From: Myxococcota bacterium
Lineage (GTDB): Bacteria; Myxococcota_A; UBA9160; SMWR01
Direction of reading: 5' to 3'
Length of the DNA: 64,000 nt
Assembly (NCBI GenBank): GCA_022447545.1
Contig: JAKVBI010000020.1
Location: forward strand, 62,001 to 126,000
The notes beneath the pieces are model-generated. The model searched no databases. It was given only the letters and a program-made list of their open reading frames with translations, and had not been told where the DNA came from. Both the position numbers and the translations under genes were made by a program. Within the stretch, counting starts at the first letter, position 1, and the number at the start of each line of letters is the position of its first letter. Below, piece by piece: positions 27,323-36,522 of the stretch.

Positions 27323-28255
27323 TCAGTTCGTGCCGAGAATCCCGGCCACTTTGGCCAGCTCTTCCTGGCTCAGGCGCCACTCTGAAGCGGCTACGTTGCT
27401 CTGTGTCTGCTCGGGAGTGGTTGCGCCTGCGATCACCGATCCCACACAGGGGTGGGAGGCCAACCAACCGATTGCGAGTTCCAGCAGGCTGTGTCCGGCA
27501 TCGGAGGCGAACCCAGTGAGCGCTTCGACCTTGTCAAAGTTTTCATCTGACGCAAAAGATCCGAAGTAATCGTTCATCACGGCCAGGCGTGTCCCTTCGC
27601 CGAAACCCTGGCCCCGGCGATACTTCCCCGTCAGCATGCCGCTGGCCAACGGAAAATAGGGGAGTACAGAGATCCCATGTTTCTCACAGGATGGGATGAC
27701 GTCTGTTTCTACGTCCCGTTGCAAGAGGCTCCACTCGTTCTGGAGTGTGGTGAAGCTCGTTCCCCCACTTTGCGAACCGAAGGCGTCTTCGAGTTGAGCG
27801 GCGCTGAAGTTCGAGCAGCCAATGGCACGTACCTTGCCCTGGTCGACCAGTTTCGACAGTGCCCCCAGGGTTTCCTGGATGGGGGTTTTCGGATCCGGAT
27901 AGTGGATCTGGTAGAGGTCGATCCAGTCTGTGCGCAGGCGCGCTAGGCTCGCCTCGACACACTCCGTCACGTAGTCCTCGGTTCCCCAGGGGTCTTCGGA
28001 TCCCATGCGCAATCCGCCGAACTTCGTTGCGATGACCACCTGGTCGCGCCGGCCTTCGAGGGCTCGGCCCATGAACTCTTCGGACTGGGTCCCGCCGTAC
28101 ATGTCGGCGGTATCGAAAAAGTCGATTCCCGCATCGAGGGCCCCATCGATCACTGCCTTGCTGGCATCGTAGTCGAGTTTCATACCGAAATTGTTACAGC
28201 CCAGGCCCAGAGCCCCCACCTCAAGGTCCGAATTCCCGATGCGTCGCTTTTCCAC
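27323..28255 (-). CDS. Aldo/keto reductase
   Basis: A 310-residue (alpha/beta)8 aldo/keto reductase. The catalytic tetrad is visible: Asp48, Tyr53 (DTADMYGG), Lys78 (IATKFGG) and His118 (LYQIHYPD). The NADPH-binding end of the barrel has SVIAGATTPEQTQSNV. The start is a GTG with a strong AGGAGG site. Substrates are probably aldehydes or ketones. It is downstream of nothing on its strand and diverges from the MFS transporter gene. Confidence 0.94.
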   Translation of the reverse strand: MEKRRIGNSDLEVGALGLGCNNFGMKLDYDASKAVIDGALDAGIDFFDTADMYGGTQSEEFMGRALEGRRDQVVIATKFGGLRMGSEDPWGTEDYVTECVEASLARLRTDWIDLYQIHYPDPKTPIQETLGALSKLVDQGKVRAIGCSNFSAAQLEDAFGSQSGGTSFTTLQNEWSLLQRDVETDVIPSCEKHGISVLPYFPLASGMLTGKYRRGQGFGEGTRLAVMNDYFGSFASDENFDKVEALTGFASDAGHSLLELAIGWLASHPCVGSVIAGATTPEQTQSNVAASEWRLSQEELAKVAGILGTN

Positions 28256-28350
28256 TTCGAATCCTCCTATCGGGTCCCGCCAGGAACCCGGCCCAGTCTA
28301 ACCCAGGCGAGGGAACGGCGGATTCTTCCCGCCTGCGCCAGTATTGCAAC

Positions 28351-29598
28351 GTGCACCGAGACGCTGAACCCCATTCCTGGACCTCTCTGCTTCCGCTCTT
28401 CTTGCTGTTGAGCGTTGCGGTGGTGTTCGAGGGCTTCGATACGAAATTGGCATCGCTGGTGCTTCCCCAACTGGGCGATGAATTTGGCGTGGGTCCCGAG
28501 ATTCTGTTTCCGATGCTCTCGTTGTTGAACACCGGCATGGTGTTGGGGGCCGCACTGATTCCCCTGGCCGATCGCTGGGGGCGGCGCCCCATCTTTCTGC
28601 TGTGCTTCGGTGGCTACGCGACATTCACACTGGCCACGGCTTTTGTGACGAGTCCCATCGTATTCGCAGCAATCCAATTCGTGGCGAAGATGCTGATGGT
28701 AAGCCAGCTCGCGCTTGCCTATGTGATTCTCAGCGAGGAGTTTCCCGCGAAGTTTCGGGGACGCGCGAATGGTTTGTTGGGGGCCTTCGCGAGTATGGGG
28801 GCGGCCTTGCCGGCGTGGTTTCTGGCTCCCCTCGAATCCACCGGTTTCGGCTGGCGTGGACTGTTCTTGATGGGCTCGCTTCCGCTCCTGCTTTTGCCCT
28901 TCTATTTTCGAAAACTACCCGAGTCCTCACTTTTTCGGTCACTCGATCATTCCGCCGGCCGGCCCAGCCTTCGAGCCATGCTTCGCAAGTTGCTGGGGCC
29001 GCGGACGCGCCGGCGCTTCGTCGGTATCACGTTGCTGTGGTTCATCATCAATTTCTGGTCTTCCGTCGCGATGTTCTCTTTCACCTTCTACGTCTTCAAT
29101 GAGCGCGACTGGACGGCCAGCGATTTGCAGTGGGTACCTCTGGCGACCGTCCCCTTCGCATTCATGGGATACGCGTTGGGCGGGGTGGCTATGGATATTC
29201 TGGGTAGGCGCTCTGCCATTGCTCTTTTCATGCTCGCTGGCACCGCTGCTGCATTGACCTGTTATCAGTCGACGAATTATTGGGTGATCGTGAGCACTTG
29301 GGCGGCTCTCCAGACTCTCCAGGGCATGTGGACCATTGCGGCGACCATGACATCCGAACTGTTCGAAACGGAGGTGCGAGCCAGTGCCAACGCGTTGTCT
29401 CACAACCTGCTGGGACGCTGGGGCATGGTATTGGGACCTCTTGCTGTGGGTTTCCTGGCAGGTCCCATGGGCTCTACGGGTGACGCAGTCACCCTGCTGG
29501 CCTTCGCAAACCTGCTGGTGGTTCCGGTTCTCCTCTGGATGATTCCTGAAACCCGAGGCATTGAACTCGGCCCTCGAGACGCTCCGGCTGCGACCTGA
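28351..29598 (+). CDS. MFS transporter, aromatic/organic acid:H+ symporter type
   Basis: A 415-residue protein with twelve hydrophobic helices. The first helix carries VVFEGFDTKLASLVLPQLG, like the DGxD motif of the AAHS/sugar-porter group, and loop 2-3 carries LADRWGRRPIFLL, the MFS motif A. The start is GTG without a strong ribosome site. It probably imports an organic acid or related nutrient. It is followed after 75 bp by a D-aminoacylase-like gene on the same strand, so the pair may be an uptake and hydrolysis unit. Confidence 0.92.
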   Translation: MHRDAEPHSWTSLLPLFLLLSVAVVFEGFDTKLASLVLPQLGDEFGVGPEILFPMLSLLNTGMVLGAALIPLADRWGRRPIFLLCFGGYATFTLATAFVTSPIVFAAIQFVAKMLMVSQLALAYVILSEEFPAKFRGRANGLLGAFASMGAALPAWFLAPLESTGFGWRGLFLMGSLPLLLLPFYFRKLPESSLFRSLDHSAGRPSLRAMLRKLLGPRTRRRFVGITLLWFIINFWSSVAMFSFTFYVFNERDWTASDLQWVPLATVPFAFMGYALGGVAMDILGRRSAIALFMLAGTAAALTCYQSTNYWVIVSTWAALQTLQGMWTIAATMTSELFETEVRASANALSHNLLGRWGMVLGPLAVGFLAGPMGSTGDAVTLLAFANLLVVPVLLWMIPETRGIELGPRDAPAAT

Positions 29599-29673
29599 TG
29601 GTGGAGTGAGGCTTTAGCATCTCGCAGCCCATGGACTCGGAGTACAGACCGTGCAAAAAGGACGGAGGCAATC

Positions 29674-31407
29674 ATGAGCAAACTGGATCTGTGTATACGC
29701 GGGGCTCGTGTAGTGGATGGCAGCGGCGGCCCGGCCCGTGAGGCCGACGTGGGGGTTTACGAAGGTCGTGTGGTGTCAGTCGGAGAGGTGGAACAATCCG
29801 CGGCCGAGATCTGCGATGCCGATGGCCTTGTGTTGGCTCCAGGCTTCATCGACCCTCATACCCATTACGACGCTCAGCTGGGCTGGGATCCCACGGCTTC
29901 TCCATCAAATCTCCATGGAGTGACCACCGTGATCGGAGGCAACTGTGGTTTCTCCGTTGCCCCCCTGGGAGAAGGGGATGCTGACTACATCCGCCGCATG
30001 ATGTCTGTAGTCGAGGGCATGCCGCTGAAGGCCCTGGAGCAGGGCCTCGACTGGGATTGGAATTCCTTTGGCGAATGGCTCGACGGGTTCGAATCGGGCA
30101 TTGCGGTCAATGCGGGTTTCCTGGTGGGGCACTGTGCACTTCGACGCACGGTGATGGGTGCCGACGCTGTGGGGAGCGAAGCGAGTGAGAAACAGGTGGC
30201 GCAGATGGCCGATCTCCTGGGCGAGTCGCTGGCCGCGGGGGGGCTTGGGCTCTCGACGTCGCGATCATTTACCCACCGGGATGGCGATGGTGCCCCCGTT
30301 CCTTCGAGGGCGGCCTCGGTGGAGGAACTCCTCGCGCTTTGTGAAGTGACTGGGCAGTACGAAGGAACCACACTCGAGTTCATCACCGACGGTTGTTTGC
30401 ATGGCTTTGCCGATGACGAGGTCGACCTGATGGCCCGCATGTCGCTTACAGCCGGGCGCCCGCTGAACTGGAATGTCTTCACCATCGATTCCCAGGAGCG
30501 CGACCGCTACGCGAATCAGCTTCGAGTATCCGAACTCGCGGCTGCGCGCGGAGCCCGGGTGGTTGCTCTGACCATGCCCATCCTCGTGGGCATGACCATG
30601 AGCTTCCTCCACTATTCTCCGATTCATCAATTACCGGGCTGGCTCCCGATATTGAGCCTGCCCGTGCGGGAGAGGATGGAGGCACTGCGAGACACCGATG
30701 TCCGCCAGAAATTGCTCAGTGGCTCGCGGTCGCCCGAAGCCGGGGTCTTCTCGAGAGTGGCGGACTTCCCGAATTTTCGGGTCGGGGAAACGTTTTCTCC
30801 GGAGAACAGTGGCCTGACCGGAAAACTCGTGGCCGAGATCGCAGCCTTGCGTGGTTCAGATCCCTTCGACACCTTGGTCGAGGTCGCCCTGGCTGACGAA
30901 TTGCGTACGGTGTTCTGGCCCGAGCCACCGGACAATGACGCCGAAAGCTGGCAGATGCGCGCCGAGGCTTGGCACCATGCGGGGACCCTATTGGGAGGTT
31001 CGGACGCCGGCGCTCACCTGGACCGTATGTGCGGTGCGCCCTACACCACTCAGTTCCTGGGGGACTGCCTTCGCGGACGCAAGCTGCTCGGCCTAGAGGC
31101 GGCCGTCCAGGCACTCAGCGATGCACCGGCCCGGCTCCTGGGTTTGGTGGATCGCGGGCGCATTGCCCCCGGCCATCATGCCGATTTGGTTCTCTTCGAC
31201 CCCCAAGTCGTGGGCGCTTCCGAGATCCACCAACGGGACGATCTGCCCGGGCAATCGAGTCGCTTGTTCGCTGAAGCGACGGGGGTCGAACGCGTGTGGG
31301 TCAATGGTGAGGTGACGGTCGACTGTGGGCGGCCCAGCCAGGCGAGACCAGGCCGGGTTCTTCGATCCGGTCGCGACACCGTGAGTGTGGGGCTGGGTTC
31401 TGCCTGA
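29674..31407 (+). CDS. N-acyl-D-amino-acid deacylase-like amidohydrolase (paralogue 2)
   Basis: A 577-residue amidohydrolase 3 family protein with a GGAGG site. The metal motif is DPHTHYDAQLGWD, the Cys ligand is in GGNCGFSVAP and the terminal Asp in GGSDAGAHLDRM. As in the copy at 11022, the zone where D-aminoacylases carry Ser-His-Leu-Lys reads PLNWNVFTIDSQ. Blocks shared with that copy (EGMPL, NAGFLVGH, FSPENSGLTGK against FSPENARFTGR) show recent common descent. It follows the MFS transporter and precedes a crotonase, suggesting a catabolic unit. Confidence 0.9.
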   Translation: MSKLDLCIRGARVVDGSGGPAREADVGVYEGRVVSVGEVEQSAAEICDADGLVLAPGFIDPHTHYDAQLGWDPTASPSNLHGVTTVIGGNCGFSVAPLGEGDADYIRRMMSVVEGMPLKALEQGLDWDWNSFGEWLDGFESGIAVNAGFLVGHCALRRTVMGADAVGSEASEKQVAQMADLLGESLAAGGLGLSTSRSFTHRDGDGAPVPSRAASVEELLALCEVTGQYEGTTLEFITDGCLHGFADDEVDLMARMSLTAGRPLNWNVFTIDSQERDRYANQLRVSELAAARGARVVALTMPILVGMTMSFLHYSPIHQLPGWLPILSLPVRERMEALRDTDVRQKLLSGSRSPEAGVFSRVADFPNFRVGETFSPENSGLTGKLVAEIAALRGSDPFDTLVEVALADELRTVFWPEPPDNDAESWQMRAEAWHHAGTLLGGSDAGAHLDRMCGAPYTTQFLGDCLRGRKLLGLEAAVQALSDAPARLLGLVDRGRIAPGHHADLVLFDPQVVGASEIHQRDDLPGQSSRLFAEATGVERVWVNGEVTVDCGRPSQARPGRVLRSGRDTVSVGLGSA

Positions 31408-31588
31408 AGGGAGGTAATGCCTTCGAAACGGTGGTTTCCGTGGCGAGTGACCAGGTCCGAAGGGGAGAACGGGAATGGTCGCCCGGCGGCCTGTGGGATG
31501 AGGCATACTGCGGTGCCTCAAGTTCTGGGGCTGCGCCGGTCGAGGGGCGGCCCGATGTTTCAGTGGCCCACTCACGGAGGAAAACGAA

Positions 31589-32497
31589 ATGAGCAACGAC
31601 GCAGGCAACCCCTACTCGGACCGATCGGCGCAACCGAGCTACCTGAAAGGGGATATCGAATACGCGGTGATTCTCGTAGACACTCCCGCACCGCACGTAC
31701 GCCGCGTCACCCTGAACCGGCCCGACAAACGAAATGCCCTGAACCACGCGCTGAGAGGCGAACTGTTGCACGCCTTGCAGACTGGCGACATGGATCCCGA
31801 CGTCCACGTGCAGATCGTTCGCGGTGCAGGCAAGTGTTTCTCTGCTGGTTACGACCTTGGCGGAGGTAATGTGGGCCTCGACTATCCCTTCTTTACGGCG
31901 GGTGGCGATGGGCAGTGGCCCCGTCACGTGACCGAGGGGTGGATGAGTATCTGGGACATGGCGAAACCGGTGATTGCGCAGGTCCACGGCTATTGCCTGG
32001 CTGGGGGAAGTGAACTCGCCACCGGCTGTGACCTGGTGTACATGGCCGAGGACGCTCAGATGGGCTATCCGGCCGTGCGCTTCGGGGTCCCCGACATGCA
32101 CTTTCACTCGTGGCTGGTGGGGATGCGCAAGGGCATGGAGATGATGCTGACCGGTGATGCAATCAACGGGATCGAGGCTGCCGAGCGGGGCTGGGCGACG
32201 GCAGCCTTCCCGGCCGAAGAACTCGAAGCCAAGACACTCGAGATGGCGGAACGCATTGCGCAGATGCCGCAGGATCTGGTGCAGCTCAACAAGCGCGTCG
32301 TGCACCGGCAAATGGAGATCATGGGGTTCCGCACCGCCGTGCGAGCGGGGACCGAGCTGTGCACGCTGGGCACGCACACTCAGAGTATGGCCGACTTCCT
32401 GGGCAAGATCGGTCCGGGCAAGGGCAAGCTCACGTCAGCACTCCAGGAGCGGGACGAGAAGTTCGGCGATTACCGTACCTCTGAGGACGACTCGTAG
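31589..32497 (+). CDS. Enoyl-CoA hydratase/isomerase family protein
   Basis: A 302-residue crotonase with a GGAGGA-type site. CoA/oxyanion blocks are KCFSAGYDLGGG and VHGYCLAGGSELATGCDL, with the first catalytic-position Glu kept (GGSEL). The second block YPAVRFGVPDMHFHSWLVG has no Glu at the usual place, so hydration may not be the reaction. Relatives are common in actinobacterial steroid- and fatty-acid-type catabolism. It ends 35 bp from the convergent MaoC-like gene. Confidence 0.92.
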   Translation: MSNDAGNPYSDRSAQPSYLKGDIEYAVILVDTPAPHVRRVTLNRPDKRNALNHALRGELLHALQTGDMDPDVHVQIVRGAGKCFSAGYDLGGGNVGLDYPFFTAGGDGQWPRHVTEGWMSIWDMAKPVIAQVHGYCLAGGSELATGCDLVYMAEDAQMGYPAVRFGVPDMHFHSWLVGMRKGMEMMLTGDAINGIEAAERGWATAAFPAEELEAKTLEMAERIAQMPQDLVQLNKRVVHRQMEIMGFRTAVRAGTELCTLGTHTQSMADFLGKIGPGKGKLTSALQERDEKFGDYRTSEDDS

Positions 32498-32532
32498 TCC
32501 CTCCGATTCATCGGGGGTTCCAGAGATCGCGG

Positions 32533-33477
32533 TCAGTTCGTTCCACCCGAGGCATCCTCGGTGGCGTGAGCGGGGATCATCATGTGGATTTTTCCTTCGA
32601 GCGCCACCTTGTCGAGGGCATCGATGATCTGCAGCCCGAAGTCGACGATGGCCATTTCCGGCCGGCTCTTCGAGGTTCTGCACTGGAGGGTCTTGTAGCG
32701 CGCCCGAATCGTTTCGCCGATCTCCACCCCTCGGTACAGACACCATGAGTCCCCCAAGTGTCCGGCGAAACCCGTGGACGGCAGAGGAAGGGGGAGCAGT
32801 GCGTTCAAGAAATCGGAAAAGCCCAGGCAGAAGACGAGCATCGGGGGTGCGATCCTGGCGGCAAAGCGCGACCGTTCGGCGAATTCGCGGTTGAGGTAAA
32901 GGGGGTTCGTCTCCCCGGTCTCGGTGGCGAAATGGACGACGTCGGTCTCGGTGAGGGTGCGTCCGATGCTCTGACCGCAGGGCCCGTGGGTCAGTAGATC
33001 CTCGGCGTAGAGGATTCTTCCCTCCGGAGCCGGTGCCTGGGGTTCCACGTTCCAGGCGTCCGGGGCCGGGGGAAGCTGTGCGCCTGTATCCAACACGCGA
33101 ACGCTTCCGCTCGTTGCGACCTGGGCGTCCTGGTTGAGCACCTCGAAGTTGGTTTCGCGATTCGGGCCAGGTTCGCTGCGCACACACAGGGTATCGCCCA
33201 CGTGAACCATCCGGCCGAGGCGGAGATGGAAGCCCGCGAATGCAGCTCCGGGTTGTCCCACGCCCATGATCTGCGGGGCGTGGCGGGTCAGCGCTCCCAC
33301 CGCCCAACAGGCGCTGAGCAGCCCGTGTGCGATGGAACCGCCGCTGGGGGTGGTCTTTCCGTAGTGGTGGTCCAGATGCAGCCGCGCATAGTCGCCTGTG
33401 ATCGCTCCGAAGGCCGAGACTCCGGCGTGGGTGACGGTGCGGTGCCCAAAAGCGGCTTCGATGGCGGCGTTCTTCAA
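32533..33477 (-). CDS. MaoC-like double hot-dog hydratase
   Basis: A 314-residue protein with two hot-dog domains. The first has FGAITGDYARLHLDHHYG with Asp29 and His34, the hydratase dyad. The second (residues about 165-305) has FATETGETNPLYLNREFA, where Glu and Tyr replace the Asp and His. This fits double hot-dog enoyl-CoA hydratases or FAS1-like dehydratases in which one half is catalytic and the other holds the acyl chain. It starts with TTG after a GGAG site. Expected role: hydration of 2-enoyl-CoA. Confidence 0.88.
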   Translation of the reverse strand: MKNAAIEAAFGHRTVTHAGVSAFGAITGDYARLHLDHHYGKTTPSGGSIAHGLLSACWAVGALTRHAPQIMGVGQPGAAFAGFHLRLGRMVHVGDTLCVRSEPGPNRETNFEVLNQDAQVATSGSVRVLDTGAQLPPAPDAWNVEPQAPAPEGRILYAEDLLTHGPCGQSIGRTLTETDVVHFATETGETNPLYLNREFAERSRFAARIAPPMLVFCLGFSDFLNALLPLPLPSTGFAGHLGDSWCLYRGVEIGETIRARYKTLQCRTSKSRPEMAIVDFGLQIIDALDKVALEGKIHMMIPAHATEDASGGTN

Positions 33478-33508
33478 CGGAAACTCCCATTTTCAGAGTA
33501 GAAGAGTT

Positions 33509-35362
33509 CTAGGGTTGTCGTGGCTCTTCCGGAAGCGGGTCCTCGTTCGCAGTCGTGTCGCTCGTTCGTCCGGTTCGGTTGGGGGCGCCACTTCGCAAAG
33601 CGTCGAGTAGGCGGCGGGATTCGGCTTCATCCGGTGCTCGAGCGATAGCCCATTCGAGATAGACCTGCGCCTCGTCGGTGCGTTCCGCTCGGATCAGAGC
33701 CTTTGCGGCATTCACACTCATCTTCGGCACGTGGGCATACACCTCTGCCATGTTCACGGCAATGCGTGCCGCCCGGTCGTGCTCCCCACGCTTCTGATAA
33801 ATTTGAAGGAGCTTCAACATGGCGTCGGTCCACGAGAGCTCCTTTTTCTCCATGCGCAGTGCGATACGTTCGATGCGGTTCTCTGGATGGAAGACCGGCG
33901 TGACCGGGGAGCCGGAATTCTCGACGAAGGGCCAGTTCGAGCGCAGAACTTCGGCGCGAATCTCCCCTGCGATTCGGTCCACGTCCGAGATGGGTTGAGC
34001 GGCCCACGCCGACGCCCTCGACTCCACCTGTACCCTCTTCCCGATCGCACGGGATTCGAGCAAGGCGTCGTAGAAGGCGTTGGCCATCAGGAAATAGCCC
34101 CAGGGGTTGGGGTGGAGATGCTCCAGCATCGTCGAGTTGCCGACGATGCCCCCCGGAGACTCGGCGGCCAATGCGGCTTGAGTCTCGACCACGGTGGCGC
34201 CGGTTTCCTGGGCCACGGATCGAATGATTTCGTTGGCGCGTTCCGGAGCTCGGAATCGCAGTAGATCGCGATCCTTGGCCATCTGGTAGGCGCGCCGTGC
34301 GGATCCTGTGTCGCCAGTGGCTTCGAGGATCCGTCCTCGTAGGAAATGCGCGTCGGCGGATTCGTCCAAGCTCGCCAGCAGAGCCCGGGTGGTCTCCAGA
34401 GACGCGGCGAACTCTCCAGCCTCGTATTCAGTCCGAGCTTGGGTCAGGTGTCGTTGGAATCGTTCACGTTCTGGAGGTTCAGGCAGGGCGCTGATGAAGG
34501 GGGGCTGATCGCGCTCGTTGCTCACCAGAGTTCCTATGAAGACCGGGACGCCTGCATCCCGGTAGCGCGAAAGGAGTCCTGTGAGGTTGCTCTCGAATTG
34601 CTGGAGGCCCCGCTCGTAGAGGTCGGACGACCTGGGAATTTCACGCGCACCTGCCACACGTGTCATGAGAGTCCCAGCGTCGGAATCGTCTTCTTCGGAG
34701 GTCCTCACCAGCCCCCGGACCCAGCTGCGAACCCTCGAGAGGAACTGGAAAGTCGCCAGATCCCGGATCCGGAGAAATGTGCTGACAGGAATCCACGATG
34801 TGGAGACCCCGAAGCGAGATCCCACGCCGAGGATTCCGAGAAATTCGTTGTGACCGGCATAGACGAGGACGGCATCGGGTTCGAGGGCGAGAATCTCGTC
34901 AGCGAAGTCCAACAAGGTATGGGAGTTCACTGCCGACATCGCCGTTCCGATGACTTCGACGTCCTGAGTCGGGAAGGTGCGACGGAGCCGTTGTTGGAGT
35001 TGATTGGTCAGAGCACCAGGTCTTCCGAAAGGAAAGCCGGCAGCACTCGAGCCTCCCTGCACCACCAGGCGCAGGGTTCGATTCTTCTTGTTGAACTCGA
35101 AGAAGGTCGCGTCTGCTTTGGTCAGCGGCGGTGCTGCCGAGTTGGCGACGAAGCGCGTGGCCACCCGGGGGTTGGTTTCGAGATGGCCGGGGACGTCCTG
35201 CGAATCTATGAACAGGGGCTCGTGTCCACCGTAGCCGAGCAGTCTCAGGGTTCCCTCGAAGCCGCCCAGAATCACCACTGGGATTGCCAGGGTCAGCGCT
35301 ACGAGTAGCCGGGTTTGCCAGCGGGTCCTGTCGTTGGAGGGGCTTCCGGGCACCTTACCCAA
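33509..35362 (-). CDS. Membrane-anchored SGNH/GDSL hydrolase with TPR-like C-terminus
   Basis: A 617-residue protein. A hydrophobic helix at residues 17-36 anchors or exports it. An SGNH hydrolase domain follows: nucleophile block VVQGGSSAAGFPFG (Ser105), Gly block GTAMSAVNSHTL, Asn block VLVYAGHNEFLG and, near residue 415, the His block HLHPNPWGYFLMANAF. Helical repeats between the Asn and His blocks (AGEFAASLETTRALLASLDE) and at the C-terminus look like TPRs. It may be an acyl or acetyl esterase acting on envelope glycans or lipids. The start is uncertain: TTG at 35362 or a nearby GTG at 35353. Confidence 0.88.
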   Translation of the reverse strand: MGKVPGSPSNDRTRWQTRLLVALTLAIPVVILGGFEGTLRLLGYGGHEPLFIDSQDVPGHLETNPRVATRFVANSAAPPLTKADATFFEFNKKNRTLRLVVQGGSSAAGFPFGRPGALTNQLQQRLRRTFPTQDVEVIGTAMSAVNSHTLLDFADEILALEPDAVLVYAGHNEFLGILGVGSRFGVSTSWIPVSTFLRIRDLATFQFLSRVRSWVRGLVRTSEEDDSDAGTLMTRVAGAREIPRSSDLYERGLQQFESNLTGLLSRYRDAGVPVFIGTLVSNERDQPPFISALPEPPERERFQRHLTQARTEYEAGEFAASLETTRALLASLDESADAHFLRGRILEATGDTGSARRAYQMAKDRDLLRFRAPERANEIIRSVAQETGATVVETQAALAAESPGGIVGNSTMLEHLHPNPWGYFLMANAFYDALLESRAIGKRVQVESRASAWAAQPISDVDRIAGEIRAEVLRSNWPFVENSGSPVTPVFHPENRIERIALRMEKKELSWTDAMLKLLQIYQKRGEHDRAARIAVNMAEVYAHVPKMSVNAAKALIRAERTDEAQVYLEWAIARAPDEAESRRLLDALRSGAPNRTGRTSDTTANEDPLPEEPRQP

Positions 35363-35374
35363 GCGTAGCCGGAT

Positions 35375-36496
35375 TCAACGGAACCGTGGGAGGACGTCGC
35401 GGCCGAGATTCTCGATCGTCTCAAGAGCCGCTTCCTGGGGAACTGTTCCCATTTGGATGAGGAACATCACTTCGTCGGCACCCGCTTCGATGAGGCTTTC
35501 GACATACGCGATCGCATCCTCCGCACTGCCGTACGCGTGGTTGGGGTTGTAGATCCCTGTCGACTGGGTCCCGGTTCGAATCTCGTCTTCGGCCAGGTAG
35601 GCACGCACTTCCTCGCCGCGTTGGATGAGGAAATCGACGTCCTCGATCTCACCGAGATCCGCGACGGGGGGCGGGGCCTCACCGCCGGGGTTGTACCAGT
35701 GGTTGATTGCCATGGTGAAGAAGCGTTGTCCCCGGTATCCGATCGCGCGAGCTCGATCGGCATCGTCGAGGACGATGGCGGGGCAGAGGGCCGAGAGGTG
35801 TTCCACCGGGAAGTCCGGGATCTGTGACTCGGCGGTGCGGCGCTTGATGGCGTCGCGGTAGACGCGGTTCTTGCTGGCGATTTCCTCGGGGCCACCAAAT
35901 CCCAGCACCAGGGCGCCAAGGCCCCACTCACCGGCCTGGTTCAGGGTTTCCTCGCGGGTGCATGCCAGGTACATGGGAGGGTGTGGGTCCTGATGTGGCT
36001 TGGGGAGGATCGGACGCGGAGGGATTTCCATGGTCTCGCTGTGGTGCTCGAAGATTTCCTCGCGCCACATCTCCGGGAGCATGCGAGCCGATTCCTCGAG
36101 TTGTGCAGGGATCTCGCTCATTTCGGTCTGGAAGGCTCCGGCTTCCTGGGGGGTTCCCCCTTTGCCGATTCCGAAATCCACTCGGCCCTTACTGAGGATG
36201 TCCAGCATGGCGATACGCTCGGCGACCTTGACTGGATGGTTCATTCGGAAAGGCAGGCATACGACCCCATGGCCGATCCGGATGCGTTCGGTGCGACCCG
36301 CCACGTAGGCAAGAAAGGTCTCGGAAGCGCTCATGTGTGCGTACCACTTCAGACAGTGGTGCTCGACGGCCCAGATCCGATCGAATCCCATCTTTTCAGC
36401 GAGTACGGCTTGCTCGACGGATTCGTGCATGACCTGATACTCGGCCTTGCGACTCGTATCCACCGTTTGAGCTTCGAAGATCATCGAGAACTTCAT
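35375..36496 (-). CDS. Luciferase-like (LLM-class) monooxygenase
   Basis: A 373-residue LLM protein from the ATG at 36496 with a GAGAGG site; the in-frame TTG-type start 15 bases upstream is less likely. Blocks are EKMGFDRIWAVEHHCLKWYA, IRIGHGVVCLPFRMNHPVKV, MLDILSKGRVDFGIGKGG, PPMYLACTREETLNQAGEWG and EAGADEVMFLIQMGTVPQ. The EHH motif is typical of the alkanal-monooxygenase-like branch, which uses FMNH2. It ends 12 bp before the SGNH gene's start and starts 26 bp after the third D-aminoacylase-like gene, so the three probably form one operon. Confidence 0.92.
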   Translation of the reverse strand: MKFSMIFEAQTVDTSRKAEYQVMHESVEQAVLAEKMGFDRIWAVEHHCLKWYAHMSASETFLAYVAGRTERIRIGHGVVCLPFRMNHPVKVAERIAMLDILSKGRVDFGIGKGGTPQEAGAFQTEMSEIPAQLEESARMLPEMWREEIFEHHSETMEIPPRPILPKPHQDPHPPMYLACTREETLNQAGEWGLGALVLGFGGPEEIASKNRVYRDAIKRRTAESQIPDFPVEHLSALCPAIVLDDADRARAIGYRGQRFFTMAINHWYNPGGEAPPPVADLGEIEDVDFLIQRGEEVRAYLAEDEIRTGTQSTGIYNPNHAYGSAEDAIAYVESLIEAGADEVMFLIQMGTVPQEAALETIENLGRDVLPRFR

Positions 36497-36522
36497 GGGT
36501 TCCTCTCCCACTTTTCAGGGGT

